The notes: generated by a model from the sequence alone, not told the origin. A stretch of 64,000 nt of DNA from Pseudomonas kairouanensis (GCF_004682055.1 NZ_QUZU01000017.1:1-64000); one strand, 5' to 3'. Positions 29,046 through 39,425 are shown, counted from the stretch's first letter. Numbers and translations: made by a program.

Positions 29046-30419
29046 ATGAAAATCATCATCCTTGGGGCAGGGCAGGTTGGCGGTACATTGGCCGAACATT
29101 TGGCCAGCGAAGCCAACGACATCACCGTGGTCGACACCGACAGCGAGCGCCTGCGCGACCTCGGCGACCGCCTGGACATCCGCACCGTGCAAGGCCGCGC
29201 GTCGTTCCCGACGGTGCTGCGCCAGGCCGGGGCCGACGATGCCGACATGCTGGTGGCGGTGACCAACAGCGACGAGACCAACATGGTCGCCTGCCAGGTC
29301 GCCCACACCCTGTTCCACACCCCGACCAAGATCGCCCGCGTGCGTGAAGCGGCGTACCTGACTCGCGCCGGCTTGTTCGATAACGACGCGATTCCGGTGG
29401 ACGTGCTGATCAGCCCCGAACAAGTGGTCACCCACTACATCAAGCGCCTGATCGAAATTCCCGGCGCCTTGCAGGTGATCGACTTCGCCGAAGGCAAGGC
29501 GCAACTGGTCGCCGTAAAGGCTTACTACGGCGGGCCGTTGGTGGGCCAGCAACTGCGCCAGTTACGCGAGCACATGCCCAATGTGGAAACCCGCGTAGCG
29601 GCGATTTTCCGCCGTGACCGGCCGATACTGCCCCAGGGCGACACGGTAATCGAAGCCGATGACGAGGTGTTTTTCATCGCCGCCAAAGCGAATATTCGCG
29701 CAGTGATGAGCGAAATGCGCCGCCTGGATGAAACCTACAAGCGCATCGTCATCGCCGGTGGTGGGCAAATCGGCGAGCGCCTGGCCGAGGCCATTGAAAG
29801 CCGCTACCAGGTCAAGATCATCGAAATGAGCCCTGCGCGCTGCCGGCATTTGTCCGACACCCTGGACAGCACCGTGGTACTGCAAGGCAGCGCCTCGGAC
29901 CGCGACCTGCTGCTGGAAGAAAACATCGCCGATGCCGATATCTTCCTGGCCCTGACCAACGATGACGAAGCCAACATCATGTCGTCGCTGCTGGCCAAGC
30001 GGTTGGGGGCCAAGAAGGTGATGACCATCATTAATAACCCGGCCTACGTCGACCTGATCCAGGGCGGCGATATCGACATCGCCATCAGCCCGCAGTTGGC
30101 AACCATCGGCACCTTGCTGGCCCACGTTCGCCGTGGCGATATCGTGAGCGTGCACTCCCTGCGCCGGGGTGCGGCCGAAGCCATCGAGGCGATTGCCCAT
30201 GGCGACGCCAAGTCGAGCAAGGTGATCGGCAAGGCCATCCGTGATATCGGCTTACCGCCGGGCACCACCATCGGCGCGATCATCCGTGACGAAGAGGTGC
30301 TTATCGCCCACGACGACACCGTGATCGCCACCGGTGACCATGTGATCCTGTTTCTTGTGGATAAAAAACATATCCGCGACGTGGAGAAACTGTTCCATGT
30401 GGGCCTGAGCTTTTTCTGA
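29046..30419 (+). CDS. trkA: Trk potassium uptake regulator TrkA
   Basis: A 457-residue cytoplasmic NAD-binding subunit gating the Trk K+ channel. It has the duplicated plan expected: RCK-N domain 1 with [16 protein letters not shown], a TrkA-C part, then RCK-N domain 2 ([18 protein letters not shown], near residue 235) and a second TrkA-C. It ends the def-fmt-rsmB-trkA series. AGGGAGTG precedes the start. A small TPR gene follows after 18 bases. Confidence 0.96.
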   Translation: MKIIILGAGQVGGTLAEHLASEANDITVVDTDSERLRDLGDRLDIRTVQGRASFPTVLRQAGADDADMLVAVTNSDETNMVACQVAHTLFHTPTKIARVREAAYLTRAGLFDNDAIPVDVLISPEQVVTHYIKRLIEIPGALQVIDFAEGKAQLVAVKAYYGGPLVGQQLRQLREHMPNVETRVAAIFRRDRPILPQGDTVIEADDEVFFIAAKANIRAVMSEMRRLDETYKRIVIAGGGQIGERLAEAIESRYQVKIIEMSPARCRHLSDTLDSTVVLQGSASDRDLLLEENIADADIFLALTNDDEANIMSSLLAKRLGAKKVMTIINNPAYVDLIQGGDIDIAISPQLATIGTLLAHVRRGDIVSVHSLRRGAAEAIEAIAHGDAKSSKVIGKAIRDIGLPPGTTIGAIIRDEEVLIAHDDTVIATGDHVILFLVDKKHIRDVEKLFHVGLSFF

Positions 30420-30437
30420 TTTGATGGAGTGACCGAC

Positions 30438-30749
30438 ATGCTCGAATCCCTGGAAAAAATGCTCGCCAAGGGTGTGGATAACTCGCTGCTGCGCTTTGGC
30501 TTGGGCAAGGGTTACCTGGACTTGAAGGACAACGCCAAGGCGGCGCAGCATTTGCAGAAATGCGTGGAGTTCGACCCCAAGTATTCGGCGGCATGGAAGC
30601 TTTTAGGCAAGGCCCAATTAGGTTTGGAAGACAGTTCGGCGGCGCGGCTGGCGTGGGAGAAGGGCATTGAAGCGGCCCAGGCCCATGGCGACAAACAGGC
30701 AGAAAAAGAGATGACAGTGTTCCTGAAGAAACTCGACCGCCAGACCTGA
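30438..30749 (+). CDS. Small tetratricopeptide-repeat protein
   Basis: A 103-residue helical protein with about two TPR units (LRFGLGKGYLDLKDNAKAAQH and AAWKLLGKAQLGLEDSSAARL) and a lysine-rich tail. It is a small TPR protein; the partner is unknown. ATG 30438 has GGAG 8 bases upstream, better than the in-frame GTG 30429. It is probably co-transcribed with trkA. Confidence 0.85.
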   Translation: MLESLEKMLAKGVDNSLLRFGLGKGYLDLKDNAKAAQHLQKCVEFDPKYSAAWKLLGKAQLGLEDSSAARLAWEKGIEAAQAHGDKQAEKEMTVFLKKLDRQT

Positions 30750-30756
30750 ATGAAGA

Positions 30757-30856
30757 TCAAAAATGTGGGAGCGGGCTTGCTCGCGAATACGGTGTGTCAG
30801 CTACATATTCAGTGACTGACACTCCGTATTCGCGAGCAAGCCCGCTCCCACATTTG
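30757..30856. repeat. REP pair after the TPR gene
   Basis: GTGGGAGCGGGCTTGCTCGC with exact complement GCGAGCAAGCCCGCTCCCAC and inner arms AATACGG / CCGTATT. It lies between convergent genes (TPR and lpxL-type). Confidence 0.9.
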
Positions 30857-30874
30857 TTTTGTGTGGAGCTTACG

Positions 30875-31762
30875 TCAGTACCACCGCTCCTCACCCGGCG
30901 GGCGTTTCTTGAAGCGTTTCATGCTCCACATGTACTGGCTCGGGTAGGCGCCGACATACCGCTCCACCACCTTGCTCATCGCCGCGCAGGACGTGGCAGT
31001 GTCGGTGCTGTACATATCTTCCGGCGCAGCTTCCAAAATCACTTTGTAACCCGAACCATCCGGCAGCCGCAGGGCATGCAGGAACACGCCAACGGCTTTA
31101 TGCCCGGCCAGCATGTTCGGCACAAATTTGCTGGTGAGCGCCTGGGTGGCGAAGAACGGCACGAAGATCCCCGCGGATTCAGCCGGTTCCGGGTCGGCAG
31201 GGATACCCACCTGGCCGCCTTTGCGCACTTCCTTGATCACGCTGAGGATGCCTTCCTTGGTGGACGCCGCCACGCGGTTGCCCAGTTGCACGCGCTGTTT
31301 GCGCAGCAATTCATCCACCGCCCTGAGCTTGGGCGGGCGGTAGAAAATGATCGGTTTGCACTGGCTGCAATAGAAGTGGTTCAACACTTCCCAGTTGCCC
31401 AGGTGGCTGGTGATGCCCACCACGCCTTTGCCCGAGGCCAGCGCCTCATGCAGCACTTCCAGGCCTTCGACTTCACGCACCAGGTCGATGGAGCGCTGGG
31501 CGGGCCAGATCCACGCGCAGGCGCTTTCGGTCAGGGACTTGCCGATGTCCATCAGGCTTTGGCCGACCAGGCGCTCGCGGGCGGCCGGGTCCATGTCCGG
31601 GAAGCATTTGGACAGGTTGATCCGCACCGTTTCGCGGGAGCGGTTGGGGGTTTTCCACATGATCCAGCCAATCGCGGTGCCGACGGCCTGGACAGCGCGC
31701 CAAGGCAGCAGCGCGAACAATCGCAGAGCGCCTACCAGCATGGCGCCTTTAAACTTTTCCAC
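30875..31762 (-). CDS. Lipid A late acyltransferase (LpxL/HtrB family)
   Basis: A 295-residue membrane-associated acyltransferase that adds a secondary acyl chain to lipid A. An N-terminal hydrophobic segment (AMLVGALRLFALLPW) is followed by the catalytic HX4E motif SHLGNWEVLNHFY near residue 125 and by the basic segment IFYRPPKLRAVDELL. It corresponds to the HtrB1-type enzyme of P. aeruginosa by locus (upstream of tag). Chain preference cannot be read. It follows tag on the same strand by 40 bases. Confidence 0.9.
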   Translation of the reverse strand: MEKFKGAMLVGALRLFALLPWRAVQAVGTAIGWIMWKTPNRSRETVRINLSKCFPDMDPAARERLVGQSLMDIGKSLTESACAWIWPAQRSIDLVREVEGLEVLHEALASGKGVVGITSHLGNWEVLNHFYCSQCKPIIFYRPPKLRAVDELLRKQRVQLGNRVAASTKEGILSVIKEVRKGGQVGIPADPEPAESAGIFVPFFATQALTSKFVPNMLAGHKAVGVFLHALRLPDGSGYKVILEAAPEDMYSTDTATSCAAMSKVVERYVGAYPSQYMWSMKRFKKRPPGEERWY

Positions 31763-31802
31763 AGGTCACTCCTGATCGTGTGTGGTGCGCAAAGCCGGCA
31801 TT

Positions 31803-32360
31803 CTAACCGGCGTTGGCCAGGTCCGCGTAACGGTCGCAGTCTTGGGTATGGTCCATGACCATGCCCGAGGCCTGCATGAACGCATAGCAAATGGTGGGGC
31901 CGACGAAAGTGAAACCGGCTTTTTTCAGGGCTTTGCTCATGGCTTCGGCCTCGGGGGTAATCGCCGGGACTTCGCTGCGGTCCTTGAAGTGATTGACCTT
32001 GGGCACACCGCCCACAAACGACCAGAGCCACCCCACGGGATCCTCCAGCGCCAGCCACGCGGCGGCATTGCGGCGGGTGGCGTTGAGCTTCAAGCGATTG
32101 CGCACGATGCCTGGGTCCAGCATCAGCGCTTGAATCTCACCATCGGTCAGCCGTGCCAGGCGCTTTGCATCAAAGCCGAACAAGACCTTTCGATAATGCT
32201 CGCGTTTGCGTAAAACGGTGATCCAGGAAAGGCCCGCCTGGAACCCTTCGAGTAAAAGCAACTCGAACAAACCCTGCGCATCGCGCAGCGGCGTTCCCCA
32301 CTCTTGATCGTGATATGCCATGTACAGCGGATCTTCAGAACACCAAAAGCAGCGTGGCAT
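31803..32360 (-). CDS. tag: DNA-3-methyladenine glycosylase I
   Basis: A 185-residue base-excision enzyme removing 3-methyladenine. The zinc-binding N-terminus PRCFWCSEDPLYMAYHDQEWG, the LSWITVLRKREHYRK segment and the C-terminal MVMDHTQDCDRY pattern match Tag. ATG 32360 starts the conserved region; the frame stays open further upstream only as a shadow of glyQ. It is divergent from glyQ across 81 bases and shares a unit with the acyltransferase gene. Confidence 0.95.
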   Translation of the reverse strand: MPRCFWCSEDPLYMAYHDQEWGTPLRDAQGLFELLLLEGFQAGLSWITVLRKREHYRKVLFGFDAKRLARLTDGEIQALMLDPGIVRNRLKLNATRRNAAAWLALEDPVGWLWSFVGGVPKVNHFKDRSEVPAITPEAEAMSKALKKAGFTFVGPTICYAFMQASGMVMDHTQDCDRYADLANAG

Positions 32361-32395
32361 AAGGCTCCAGGGAGTGGTGGCAGGGCCGAATCGGG

Positions 32396-32401
32396 TATAC
32401 T
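32396..32401 (+). promoter_or_regulatory. Probable glyQ -10 element
   Basis: TATACT matches the sigma-70 -10 consensus closely and lies 40 bases upstream of the glyQ start in the 81-bp tag-glyQ spacer. No good -35 is seen at 17 bases. Confidence 0.5.
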
Positions 32402-32441
32402 CCCGCTCTTTAAATCGCAGCCCAAGTAACAGGTGAATTTT

Positions 32442-33395
32442 GTGAGCCAGCCTACGCCAGCCGTGCGTACCTTCCAAGACTTGATCCTCGCCCTCCAGCA
32501 ATACTGGGCCGAGCAAGGTTGTGTGGTACTTCAGCCCTACGATATGGAAGTAGGCGCCGGCACTTTCCACACCGCAACATTCCTGCGGGCCATTGGCCCG
32601 GAAACCTGGAACGCCGCTTATGTGCAGCCCAGTCGTCGCCCGACTGACGGCCGCTACGGCGAAAACCCGAACCGTCTGCAGCATTACTACCAGTTCCAGG
32701 TGGTATTGAAGCCGAACCCGGACAACTTCCAGGAGCTGTACCTGGGCTCGCTCAAGCATGTTGGCCTGGACCCTCTGGTGCACGACATCCGTTTTGTCGA
32801 AGACAACTGGGAATCGCCAACCTTGGGCGCCTGGGGCCTGGGCTGGGAAGTCTGGCTCAACGGCATGGAAGTGACGCAGTTCACCTACTTCCAGCAAGCG
32901 GGTGGCATCGAGTGCTACCCGGTGACCGGCGAAATCACCTACGGCCTTGAGCGCCTGGCCATGTACCTGCAGGGCGTGGACTCGGTCTACGACCTGGTAT
33001 GGGCTGACGGCCCGTTCGGCAAAGTCACCTACGGCGACGTGTTCCACCAGAACGAAGTGGAGCAGTCCACCTACAACTTCGAGCACGCCAACGTCGACAA
33101 GCTGTTCGAACTGTTCGATTTCTACGAAAGCGAAGCCAAGCGCCTGATCGAACTGGACCAGCCGCTGCCGTTGCCAAGCTATGAAATGGTGTTGAAGGCC
33201 TCCCATACCTTCAACCTGCTGGACGCCCGCCGTGCCATCTCGGTAACGGCGCGCCAGCAATACATCCTGCGTGTGCGCACCCTGGCGCGTTCCGTCGCTC
33301 AAGCCTACCTGCTGGCCCGCGCCAAGCTGGGCTTCCCGATGGCGACCCCGGATTTGCGTGATGAAGTGTTGGCTAAGCTGGAGGCTGCACAATGA
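32442..33395 (+). CDS. glyQ: Glycyl-tRNA synthetase alpha chain
   Basis: A 317-residue class II synthetase catalytic subunit forming an alpha2-beta2 enzyme with GlyS. Conserved [36 protein letters not shown] and the [20 protein letters not shown] motif 3 region are present. GTG 32442 ([11 protein letters not shown]) has AGGTGA at the proper distance; the in-frame GTG 32433 overlaps that site. It overlaps glyS by 4 bases (ATGA). Confidence 0.97.
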   Translation: MSQPTPAVRTFQDLILALQQYWAEQGCVVLQPYDMEVGAGTFHTATFLRAIGPETWNAAYVQPSRRPTDGRYGENPNRLQHYYQFQVVLKPNPDNFQELYLGSLKHVGLDPLVHDIRFVEDNWESPTLGAWGLGWEVWLNGMEVTQFTYFQQAGGIECYPVTGEITYGLERLAMYLQGVDSVYDLVWADGPFGKVTYGDVFHQNEVEQSTYNFEHANVDKLFELFDFYESEAKRLIELDQPLPLPSYEMVLKASHTFNLLDARRAISVTARQQYILRVRTLARSVAQAYLLARAKLGFPMATPDLRDEVLAKLEAAQ

Positions 33396-35446
33396 GTGCT
33401 CAAGATTTCCTGGTTGAACTGGGCACCGAAGAGCTGCCACCCAAGGCACTCAACACCCTGGCCGACGCGTTCCTGGCCGGTATCGAAAAGGGCCTGCAAA
33501 GCGCCGGCCTGAAGTTTGAAGCGAAAAAAGTCTACGCCGCGCCACGTCGCCTGGCTGTGTTGCTGACTGCGCTGGAAACCCAGCAGCCGGACCGCAGCAT
33601 CAACCTCGACGGCCCGCCACGCCAGGCCGCTTTCGACGCTGAAGGCAACCCGACTCAAGCGGCCCTGGGCTTCGCCAAGAAGTGCGGCGTAGAACTGAGC
33701 GAGATCGACCAGAGCGGCCCGAAACTGCGCTTCAGCCAGGTCATTACCGGCAAGCCGACCGCGAGCCTGCTGCCGACCATCGTTGAAGATTCCTTGAACG
33801 ACCTGCCGATCCCCAAGCGCATGCGCTGGGGGGCACGCAAAGAAGAATTCGTACGCCCGACTCAATGGCTGGTGATGCTGCTCGGTGACCAGGTCATCGA
33901 CTGCACCATCCTCGCCCAGAAGGCTGGTCGTGACTCCCGTGGCCACCGCTTCCATCACCCTGAAGCCGTTCGCATCACTTCGCCGGCCAACTACGCCGCC
34001 GACCTGCGTGCCGCCTACGTGCTGGCCGATGCCAACGAGCGCCGCGAGCTGATCAACAAGCGCACTGAAGAACTGGCTCGCCTGCAGGAAGGCACCGCCA
34101 TCGTGCCGCCAAGCCTGCTGGACGAAGTGACCGCCCTGGTTGAATGGCCAGTGCCGCTGGTGTGCTCGTTCGAAGAACGCTTCCTCGACGTGCCGCAAGA
34201 AGCCCTGATCACCACCATGCAGGACAACCAGAAGTACTTCTGCCTGCTGGACGTGGACGGTAAGTTGCTGCCGCGCTTTATCACCGTGGCCAACATCGAA
34301 AGCAAAGACCCACAGCAGATCATCGCCGGTAACGAGAAAGTCGTGCGCCCGCGCCTGACCGATGCCGAGTTCTTCTTCAAGCAAGACAAGAAGCAGAAGC
34401 TGGAAGACTTCAACCTGCGCCTGCAGAACGTGGTGTTCCAGGAAAAACTCGGCAGCGTCTACGACAAAGCCGTGCGCGTTTCCAAGCTGGCGGCCTACAT
34501 TGCGCCGCGCATCGGCGGTGATGCGGCCTGGGCTGCGCGTGCGGGCCTGCTCTCCAAGTGCGACTTGGCCACCGAGATGGTCGGCGAGTTCCCGGAGATG
34601 CAAGGTGTTGCCGGTTACTACTACGCCCTCAACGACGGCGAGCCAGACGACGTAGCCCTGGCCCTGAACGAGCAGTACATGCCGCGCGGTGCCGGAGCAG
34701 AGCTGCCAAGCACCCTGACCGGTGCGGCCGTGGCCATCGCCGATAAGCTGGACACCCTCGTTGGCATCTTCGGTATCGGCATGTTGCCCACCGGCAGCAA
34801 AGACCCGTATGCCCTGCGCCGTGCGGCCTTGGGTGTGCTGCGGATCCTGATCGACAAAAAGCTCGACCTCGACCTGACCCAGGCCGTGGTGTTCGCCGTC
34901 GGTCAGTTCGGTGCCAAGGTCAAGCAAGCGGGCCTGGCCGAGCAAGTGCTTGAGTTCGTGTTCGACCGCCTGCGTGCGCGCTACGAAGACGAAGGCGTGG
35001 ACGTGTCGGTGTACCTGGCAGTGCGCGCCCTGCAACCGGGTTCGGCGCTGGACTTCGACCAGCGCGTACAAGCCGTACAGGCCTTCCGCAAACTGCCGGA
35101 AGCCGATGCCCTGGCCTCCGTGAACAAGCGCGTATCGAACCTGCTGAGCAAGGCCGAAGGCCTGGGCAACGCTGAAGTCGACCCTGGCCTGTTTGCCGAT
35201 GCCAAGGAGTTCTCGCTGAACTCGGCTATCGCCAAAGCGGAAACAGCGGTGAAACCGTTGATCGCCGAGCGTAACTACGCCGAAGCGCTGGCGCGCCTGG
35301 CCACCCTGCGCGAGCCGGTGGATGCGTACTTCGAAGCGGTGATGATCAATGCCGACGATGCCAACGTGCGCAAGAACCGCTACGCCATGCTGGCGCGTCT
35401 GCGGGGCTTGTTCGTCAATATCGCTGACATTTCGACGCTGAGCTGA
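33392..35446 (+). CDS. glyS: Glycyl-tRNA synthetase beta chain
   Basis: A 684-residue beta subunit that binds tRNA-Gly and completes the GlyQ-GlyS enzyme. The N-terminus [19 protein letters not shown] is canonical, and the HD-like and anticodon-binding C-terminal parts are intact (for example [18 protein letters not shown] near residue 555). It starts within the end of glyQ, and gmhB begins 2 bases after its stop. Confidence 0.98.
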   Translation: MSAQDFLVELGTEELPPKALNTLADAFLAGIEKGLQSAGLKFEAKKVYAAPRRLAVLLTALETQQPDRSINLDGPPRQAAFDAEGNPTQAALGFAKKCGVELSEIDQSGPKLRFSQVITGKPTASLLPTIVEDSLNDLPIPKRMRWGARKEEFVRPTQWLVMLLGDQVIDCTILAQKAGRDSRGHRFHHPEAVRITSPANYAADLRAAYVLADANERRELINKRTEELARLQEGTAIVPPSLLDEVTALVEWPVPLVCSFEERFLDVPQEALITTMQDNQKYFCLLDVDGKLLPRFITVANIESKDPQQIIAGNEKVVRPRLTDAEFFFKQDKKQKLEDFNLRLQNVVFQEKLGSVYDKAVRVSKLAAYIAPRIGGDAAWAARAGLLSKCDLATEMVGEFPEMQGVAGYYYALNDGEPDDVALALNEQYMPRGAGAELPSTLTGAAVAIADKLDTLVGIFGIGMLPTGSKDPYALRRAALGVLRILIDKKLDLDLTQAVVFAVGQFGAKVKQAGLAEQVLEFVFDRLRARYEDEGVDVSVYLAVRALQPGSALDFDQRVQAVQAFRKLPEADALASVNKRVSNLLSKAEGLGNAEVDPGLFADAKEFSLNSAIAKAETAVKPLIAERNYAEALARLATLREPVDAYFEAVMINADDANVRKNRYAMLARLRGLFVNIADISTLS

Positions 35447-35448
35447 CC

Positions 35449-35985
35449 ATGTTGAAACTGCTGATTCTCGATCGGGACGGGGTGATCAATTACGACTCCG
35501 ACGCTTACATCAAGTCAGTGGCCGAGTGGATTCCACTGCCCGGTTCGATCGAGGCCATCGCGCAGTTGAGCAAAGCTGGCTGGACGGTGGCCATCGCCAC
35601 CAACCAGTCCGGCATCGCCCGCGGTTACTACGACATCGCCACCCTGGACGCCATGCACACGCGCTTGCGCACGTTGGTGGCCGAGCAGGGCGGTGAAGTG
35701 GGGTTGGTGGTGTACTGCCCCCACGGACCGGACGAGGGCTGCGATTGCCGCAAGCCCAAGCCGGGGATGTTGAAAACTATTGCAGAACATTACAAGGTGC
35801 CACTGGCTGGGATATGGTTCGTCGGGGACAGCCTCGGTGACCTGGAGGCGGCCAAGGCCGTCGACTCTCAGCCAGTTTTGGTTAAGACCGGGAAAGGCGA
35901 AAAGACCCAGGCGAAAAACCTGCCGGTTGGCACTTTGATTTTTGACGATCTGGCGGCGGTTGCCGCAGAACTTATCAACAACTAG
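35449..35985 (+). CDS. gmhB: D-glycero-beta-D-manno-heptose-1,7-bisphosphate 7-phosphatase
   Basis: A 178-residue HAD phosphatase of the ADP-heptose pathway for lipopolysaccharide core. The nucleophile pair is D8 and D10 in LILDRDGVINYD, TNQSGIARGYYD is motif II, and the Zn-binding loop CPHGPDEGCDCRKPKPGM matches GmhB. Motif IV is FVGDSLGDLEAAK. It sits between glyS and a plsC-type gene in one rightward unit. Confidence 0.95.
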   Translation: MLKLLILDRDGVINYDSDAYIKSVAEWIPLPGSIEAIAQLSKAGWTVAIATNQSGIARGYYDIATLDAMHTRLRTLVAEQGGEVGLVVYCPHGPDEGCDCRKPKPGMLKTIAEHYKVPLAGIWFVGDSLGDLEAAKAVDSQPVLVKTGKGEKTQAKNLPVGTLIFDDLAAVAAELINN

Positions 35986-36067
35986 CCGCCCTCGACTTCC
36001 TGGCCAAGGAGTGTTCGGGAGTGCGCTTTTAGCAGGCGGGCATTGTCCCGCAACGGTAAATGCCGCC

Positions 36068-36838
36068 ATGTCGATTTTGCAGGCCATCAGAACCTTTTTC
36101 TTTTACCTGCTGTTGGGCACCAGTTCGTTTCTCTGGTGCACCCTGAGCTTTTTTATTGCGCCCTTTTTGCCGTTCAAGGCGCGCTATCGCTTTATCAACG
36201 TCTATTGGTGCCGCTGTGCGTTGTGGCTGACCAAGGTGTTCCTGGGCATCCGCTTTGAGGTCAAAGGCGCTGAAAACGTGCCGGAACAGCCTTGCGTGAT
36301 TCTGTCGAACCACCAGAGCACCTGGGAGACGTTCTTTCTCTCGGCGTATTTCTCGCCATTGAGCCAAGTGCTCAAGCGCGAGCTGCTGTACGTGCCGTTC
36401 TTCGGCTGGGCCATGGCCATGTTGCGACCGATCGCCATTGACCGTGACAACCCCAAGGCGGCCCTCAAGCACGTCGCCAAGAAGGGCGACGAGCTGCTCA
36501 AGGACGGCGTCTGGGTGCTGATCTTCCCGGAAGGTACACGCGTGCCCTACGGCACGGTGGGCAAGTTCTCGCGCGGTGGTACTGCATTGGCGGTAAATGC
36601 CAACCTACCGGTGCTGCCCATTGCCCACAACGCGGGCAAGTTCTGGCCCAAGACTGGCTGGGCAAAACGCGAGGGCACCATCACGGTGGTGATCGGCGAA
36701 CCTATGTATGCCGAAGGTGAAGGCCCGCGCGCCATTGCAGCACTGAATGACCGCGCTGCAGCCTGGAACGAAGCGCAACAACGGGCCATGGGATCGCTGC
36801 CACCGGAGCCGGTTGTGGCCGAGAAGCCGGCCGCTTGA
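36068..36838 (+). CDS. plsC: 1-acyl-sn-glycerol-3-phosphate acyltransferase (PlsC family)
   Basis: A 256-residue inner-membrane acyltransferase of phosphatidic acid synthesis. One or two N-terminal membrane segments (FFFYLLLGTSSFLWCTLSFF) precede motif I NHQSTWE (HX4E, near residue 82), and motif III FPEGTRVPYG is near residue 160. The family makes many paralogues, so the exact lysophospholipid specificity is uncertain. ATG 36068 starts the family region; the open frame upstream overlaps gmhB. Confidence 0.9.
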   Translation: MSILQAIRTFFFYLLLGTSSFLWCTLSFFIAPFLPFKARYRFINVYWCRCALWLTKVFLGIRFEVKGAENVPEQPCVILSNHQSTWETFFLSAYFSPLSQVLKRELLYVPFFGWAMAMLRPIAIDRDNPKAALKHVAKKGDELLKDGVWVLIFPEGTRVPYGTVGKFSRGGTALAVNANLPVLPIAHNAGKFWPKTGWAKREGTITVVIGEPMYAEGEGPRAIAALNDRAAAWNEAQQRAMGSLPPEPVVAEKPAA

Positions 36839-36843
36839 GCATC

Positions 36844-36852
36844 TGTGGATAA
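36844..36852 (-). other. Exact DnaA box outside oriC
   Basis: TGTGGATAA, complement of TTATCCACA, 5 bases after the plsC stop and about 10 kb left of oriC. It lies at the edge of a structured AT-rich spacer. Confidence 0.75.
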
Positions 36853-36889
36853 CCTGTGTACGGTTTGTTGGCGAATTGCCTTTTTTGAC

Positions 36890-36998
36890 TTATAAGAAAC
36901 TGATTTTATTGGATATTTCTTAAAACTTAAAAAAACGGAAAAAGGTGCATAAGTTTTTTCCGCATTAAAAAACCGGTCCTTGCGACCGGTTTTTTATA
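36890..36998. terminator. AT-rich spacer with stacked hairpins and bidirectional terminator
   Basis: The final perfect stem AAAAAACCGGTC / GACCGGTTTTTT (36967-36978 and 36984-36995) ends plsC (plus) and the kinase gene (minus), which converge here. Before it lie three more inverted repeats: TAAGAAA/TTTCTTA, AAAACTTA/TAAGTTTT and CGGAAAAA/TTTTTCCG, the latter two overlapping. The terminator is certain; the meaning of the others is not. Confidence 0.85.
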
Positions 36999-37019
36999 CA
37001 CGGTGCAAAAGCCGATTGT

Positions 37020-39296
37020 TCAGTCCTCCAACAAGGGCAATTCCAGCCGGAACGTAGTGCCCTTATCCACCACGCTTTCGCAACTGATACGCCCGCTATG
37101 GCGTTCCACGACGGCCTTGACCATGGTCAAACCCAACCCCAGCCCCTCGCTGCCCTGAGACGAATCGAAGCGCCGATACTGGCTGAACAGCTCAGGTAAA
37201 TCCTCGGTGGAAATCCCCGGGCCCTGGTCGCTGATGCGGCATTCCAGCCAGCCCTGCGTGCTTGTGTGACTCAACCTTACGGTGGTTCCGGACGGTGAGT
37301 ACTTAATCGCGTTCTCCAACACGTTGAACAATGCGCGGGTCAGCAGGGATTGATCGGCTGACACCATGCCTTCGTCGGCTTCATCCAGGTCGTGGACCAA
37401 ATGGATGCCCTTGAGTTGAGCGATCACCGCCACCTGATCAAACGCATCCATTACCAACATGGCAAATAGCGTTGGCTGGAAGTGGTAACCGTCGGCCTCC
37501 GCTTTGGCCAGTTGGACAAACGATTCGGTGAGGCTCAGGGCACGTCGCACTTGCTGCTCGATCTGGGCATACACCGGGGATTCACCGTTGTGCACATCCA
37601 ACAACGCGAGAATTGCCGAATGCGGCGCGCGGAGGTCGTGGGAGAGGAAGCGCAACATGGTTTCACGGTGCTGCTGGGCTTCACGCTCTTTGCTCAAGTC
37701 CGTCAGGCTCAGTAGCCAGCCAAGCGCCACATCACCCTCGGCGGGCAGCAGGGGGGCGAGCTCCATGCGCAGGCTACGTTGGTGGATATCGCGGAACTCA
37801 ATCAGCTCCAGGGCCGAAAGGGCAGGGCGCACGCCATTGTGCAGCGGTGGATAACCTAGATCCGCCAGTTGCTCCAGAAGGTTTTCGTTAACCAGGTCGC
37901 TCCCGAATACTTGCCGGGCGATGCGATTGGCCAGGAGGATATTGCCCCTGGGGTCGGTGATCAGCGTGGCCACCGGCAAACACTCCAGCCCATCGGCCAT
38001 AAAGCGTCGGGTATCGCGTGTGCGGCTGACGGCCTGTTCCAGGGCGAAGATACGCGACTGCAGTACGTCGCCATTGCTGGCCGGCGCACGACGGCGTTCA
38101 GGCAGTACTTTGGGTTCATTATCCAGGCGCGCCAATTCCCAACCGAAATAGGCCAGGATCACGCTCAGGCGGCGCCAGTTCCAAATCAAGTAGCTGAGCA
38201 AGAGGCCGATCAGGCACGCCGCCGGCGACCACCAATACCCCATGCGTAGCAGGGCCAACGACGCCAGCATTGCCACCGCCATGCAGCCTACGGTCATCCA
38301 CAAGGCGTAGCGTGGGCGATACAGCAGCAGACCCAACAGCAACGCCACCAGGGAGGTCGCCATCAATGCCGCAAGCCAACCGGGTAGATCCACAATACTG
38401 CGGCCTTGCAGCAGGCCATTGAGTACGTTTGCCTGGATCTCAACGCCCGCGGTGGTACCGGCCGCTGAGGAGAGCTGAGTGACAAAGCGGTCGCCCATGC
38501 CAGAGGCCGTGGCGCCCACCAGAATCAGACGATCGCGAAATAGCTCAGGAGGCACTTCACCGTGCAATACGCTGGCATAGGACACACTGGGGAAATGGGT
38601 GTGGGCGGCGATGAAGGGGATACGAATGGCATGTTCCCGGTGCCAGTGCGGTGTGATCGGCGCCAGGGACGCCCCAGGCATTTCCGACGTCGTTCCACTC
38701 AAGGTGTAGGCCAGCCAGGCCAACTGCGGGGCGGTGCTGTCGGGCGGGCCTTCGCGCAAATACAGGCTACGCACGACACCATCGTTATCCGCTTCCACAT
38801 TGATATGGCCTACGCCCTTGGCGCATTTGAGCAGCGGCAGCAACTGCGCCCCCGGCTGGCTGTAGTTGGTGGTGCCTTCACGCACCAGCGGCAGCAACAC
38901 ATTGCCGGCGTTGCACACGGCATCAGCCAAGCGCTTGTCGCTGGTGGGCTCACCTGGATCACTGAACATGACATCAAACAAAATAGCGGCCGGCTGTGCT
39001 GCGCTCAGGCGGTCAATCAGGTCCGCATGAAGGCTTCGGGGCCAAGGCCATGGTCCAAGCTTTTTCAGGCTGGAGTCATCGATGGTCACCAGCAGAATGC
39101 GCGGGTCGACCGGCAGCGGCGTGAGGCGGCGCAGGCTGTCATACAGCGGATTGTTCAGGGCCAGGCCTGCGCTCAATGAGAGGTACGCCGTAATGGGGAG
39201 AAGCAACAAGCCTATCCACAACCACTCGCGCACCAGGCCATGGAACAGGCGCTGGGCATGGGTGGGTTGACGCTTTTCGGCCTTGCCCCACAGCAT
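37020..39296 (-). CDS. CHASE2-domain sensor histidine kinase
   Basis: A 758-residue membrane kinase. TM1 is at about 25-45, the extracytoplasmic CHASE2 sensor spans about 50-300 (DPRILLVTIDDSSLKKLG and AILFDVMFSDPGEP), and three membrane segments lie at about 308-375. A PAS-like domain (about 430-535) is followed by HisKA with H553 in LSHDLRAPHSAIL and a C-terminal HATPase with N-box NAIKYSP, DQGPGIS and GLGLGLTMVK. It is divergent from the response-regulator gene, its likely partner. ATG 39296 is chosen over the adjacent GTG 39299. Confidence 0.92.
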   Translation of the reverse strand: MLWGKAEKRQPTHAQRLFHGLVREWLWIGLLLLPITAYLSLSAGLALNNPLYDSLRRLTPLPVDPRILLVTIDDSSLKKLGPWPWPRSLHADLIDRLSAAQPAAILFDVMFSDPGEPTSDKRLADAVCNAGNVLLPLVREGTTNYSQPGAQLLPLLKCAKGVGHINVEADNDGVVRSLYLREGPPDSTAPQLAWLAYTLSGTTSEMPGASLAPITPHWHREHAIRIPFIAAHTHFPSVSYASVLHGEVPPELFRDRLILVGATASGMGDRFVTQLSSAAGTTAGVEIQANVLNGLLQGRSIVDLPGWLAALMATSLVALLLGLLLYRPRYALWMTVGCMAVAMLASLALLRMGYWWSPAACLIGLLLSYLIWNWRRLSVILAYFGWELARLDNEPKVLPERRRAPASNGDVLQSRIFALEQAVSRTRDTRRFMADGLECLPVATLITDPRGNILLANRIARQVFGSDLVNENLLEQLADLGYPPLHNGVRPALSALELIEFRDIHQRSLRMELAPLLPAEGDVALGWLLSLTDLSKEREAQQHRETMLRFLSHDLRAPHSAILALLDVHNGESPVYAQIEQQVRRALSLTESFVQLAKAEADGYHFQPTLFAMLVMDAFDQVAVIAQLKGIHLVHDLDEADEGMVSADQSLLTRALFNVLENAIKYSPSGTTVRLSHTSTQGWLECRISDQGPGISTEDLPELFSQYRRFDSSQGSEGLGLGLTMVKAVVERHSGRISCESVVDKGTTFRLELPLLED

Positions 39297-39397
39297 CACG
39301 GGGCTATGCGCCTGTGTGGTTGGCGAGTGTATGAAGCTGTCATAGGCCCCCGGTTTTTATTCAGGTGATGGAACGACGCCCTGCCCAGTGAAGCTGA

Positions 39398-39425
39398 TTT
39401 TCGGCAGACCGAAAAGTTTTCCTGC
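39398..39425. other. Hairpin in the kinase-regulator spacer
   Basis: TTTTCGG-CAGA-CCGAAAA is a perfect 7-bp stem followed by GTTTTCC. It is in the 382-bp spacer between the kinase and the response regulator. It could be a short terminator or a leader structure. I see no other clear element in this spacer beyond AAAGGA, the ribosome site at 39667. An in-frame extension of the regulator to 39388 is open but unlike any coding extension I know. Confidence 0.5.

Noticed and set aside
32361..33449. Extension of tag upstream into a 548-codon frame.
   Set aside because: The extra codons are antisense to glyQ; the conserved Tag N-terminus begins at 32360.
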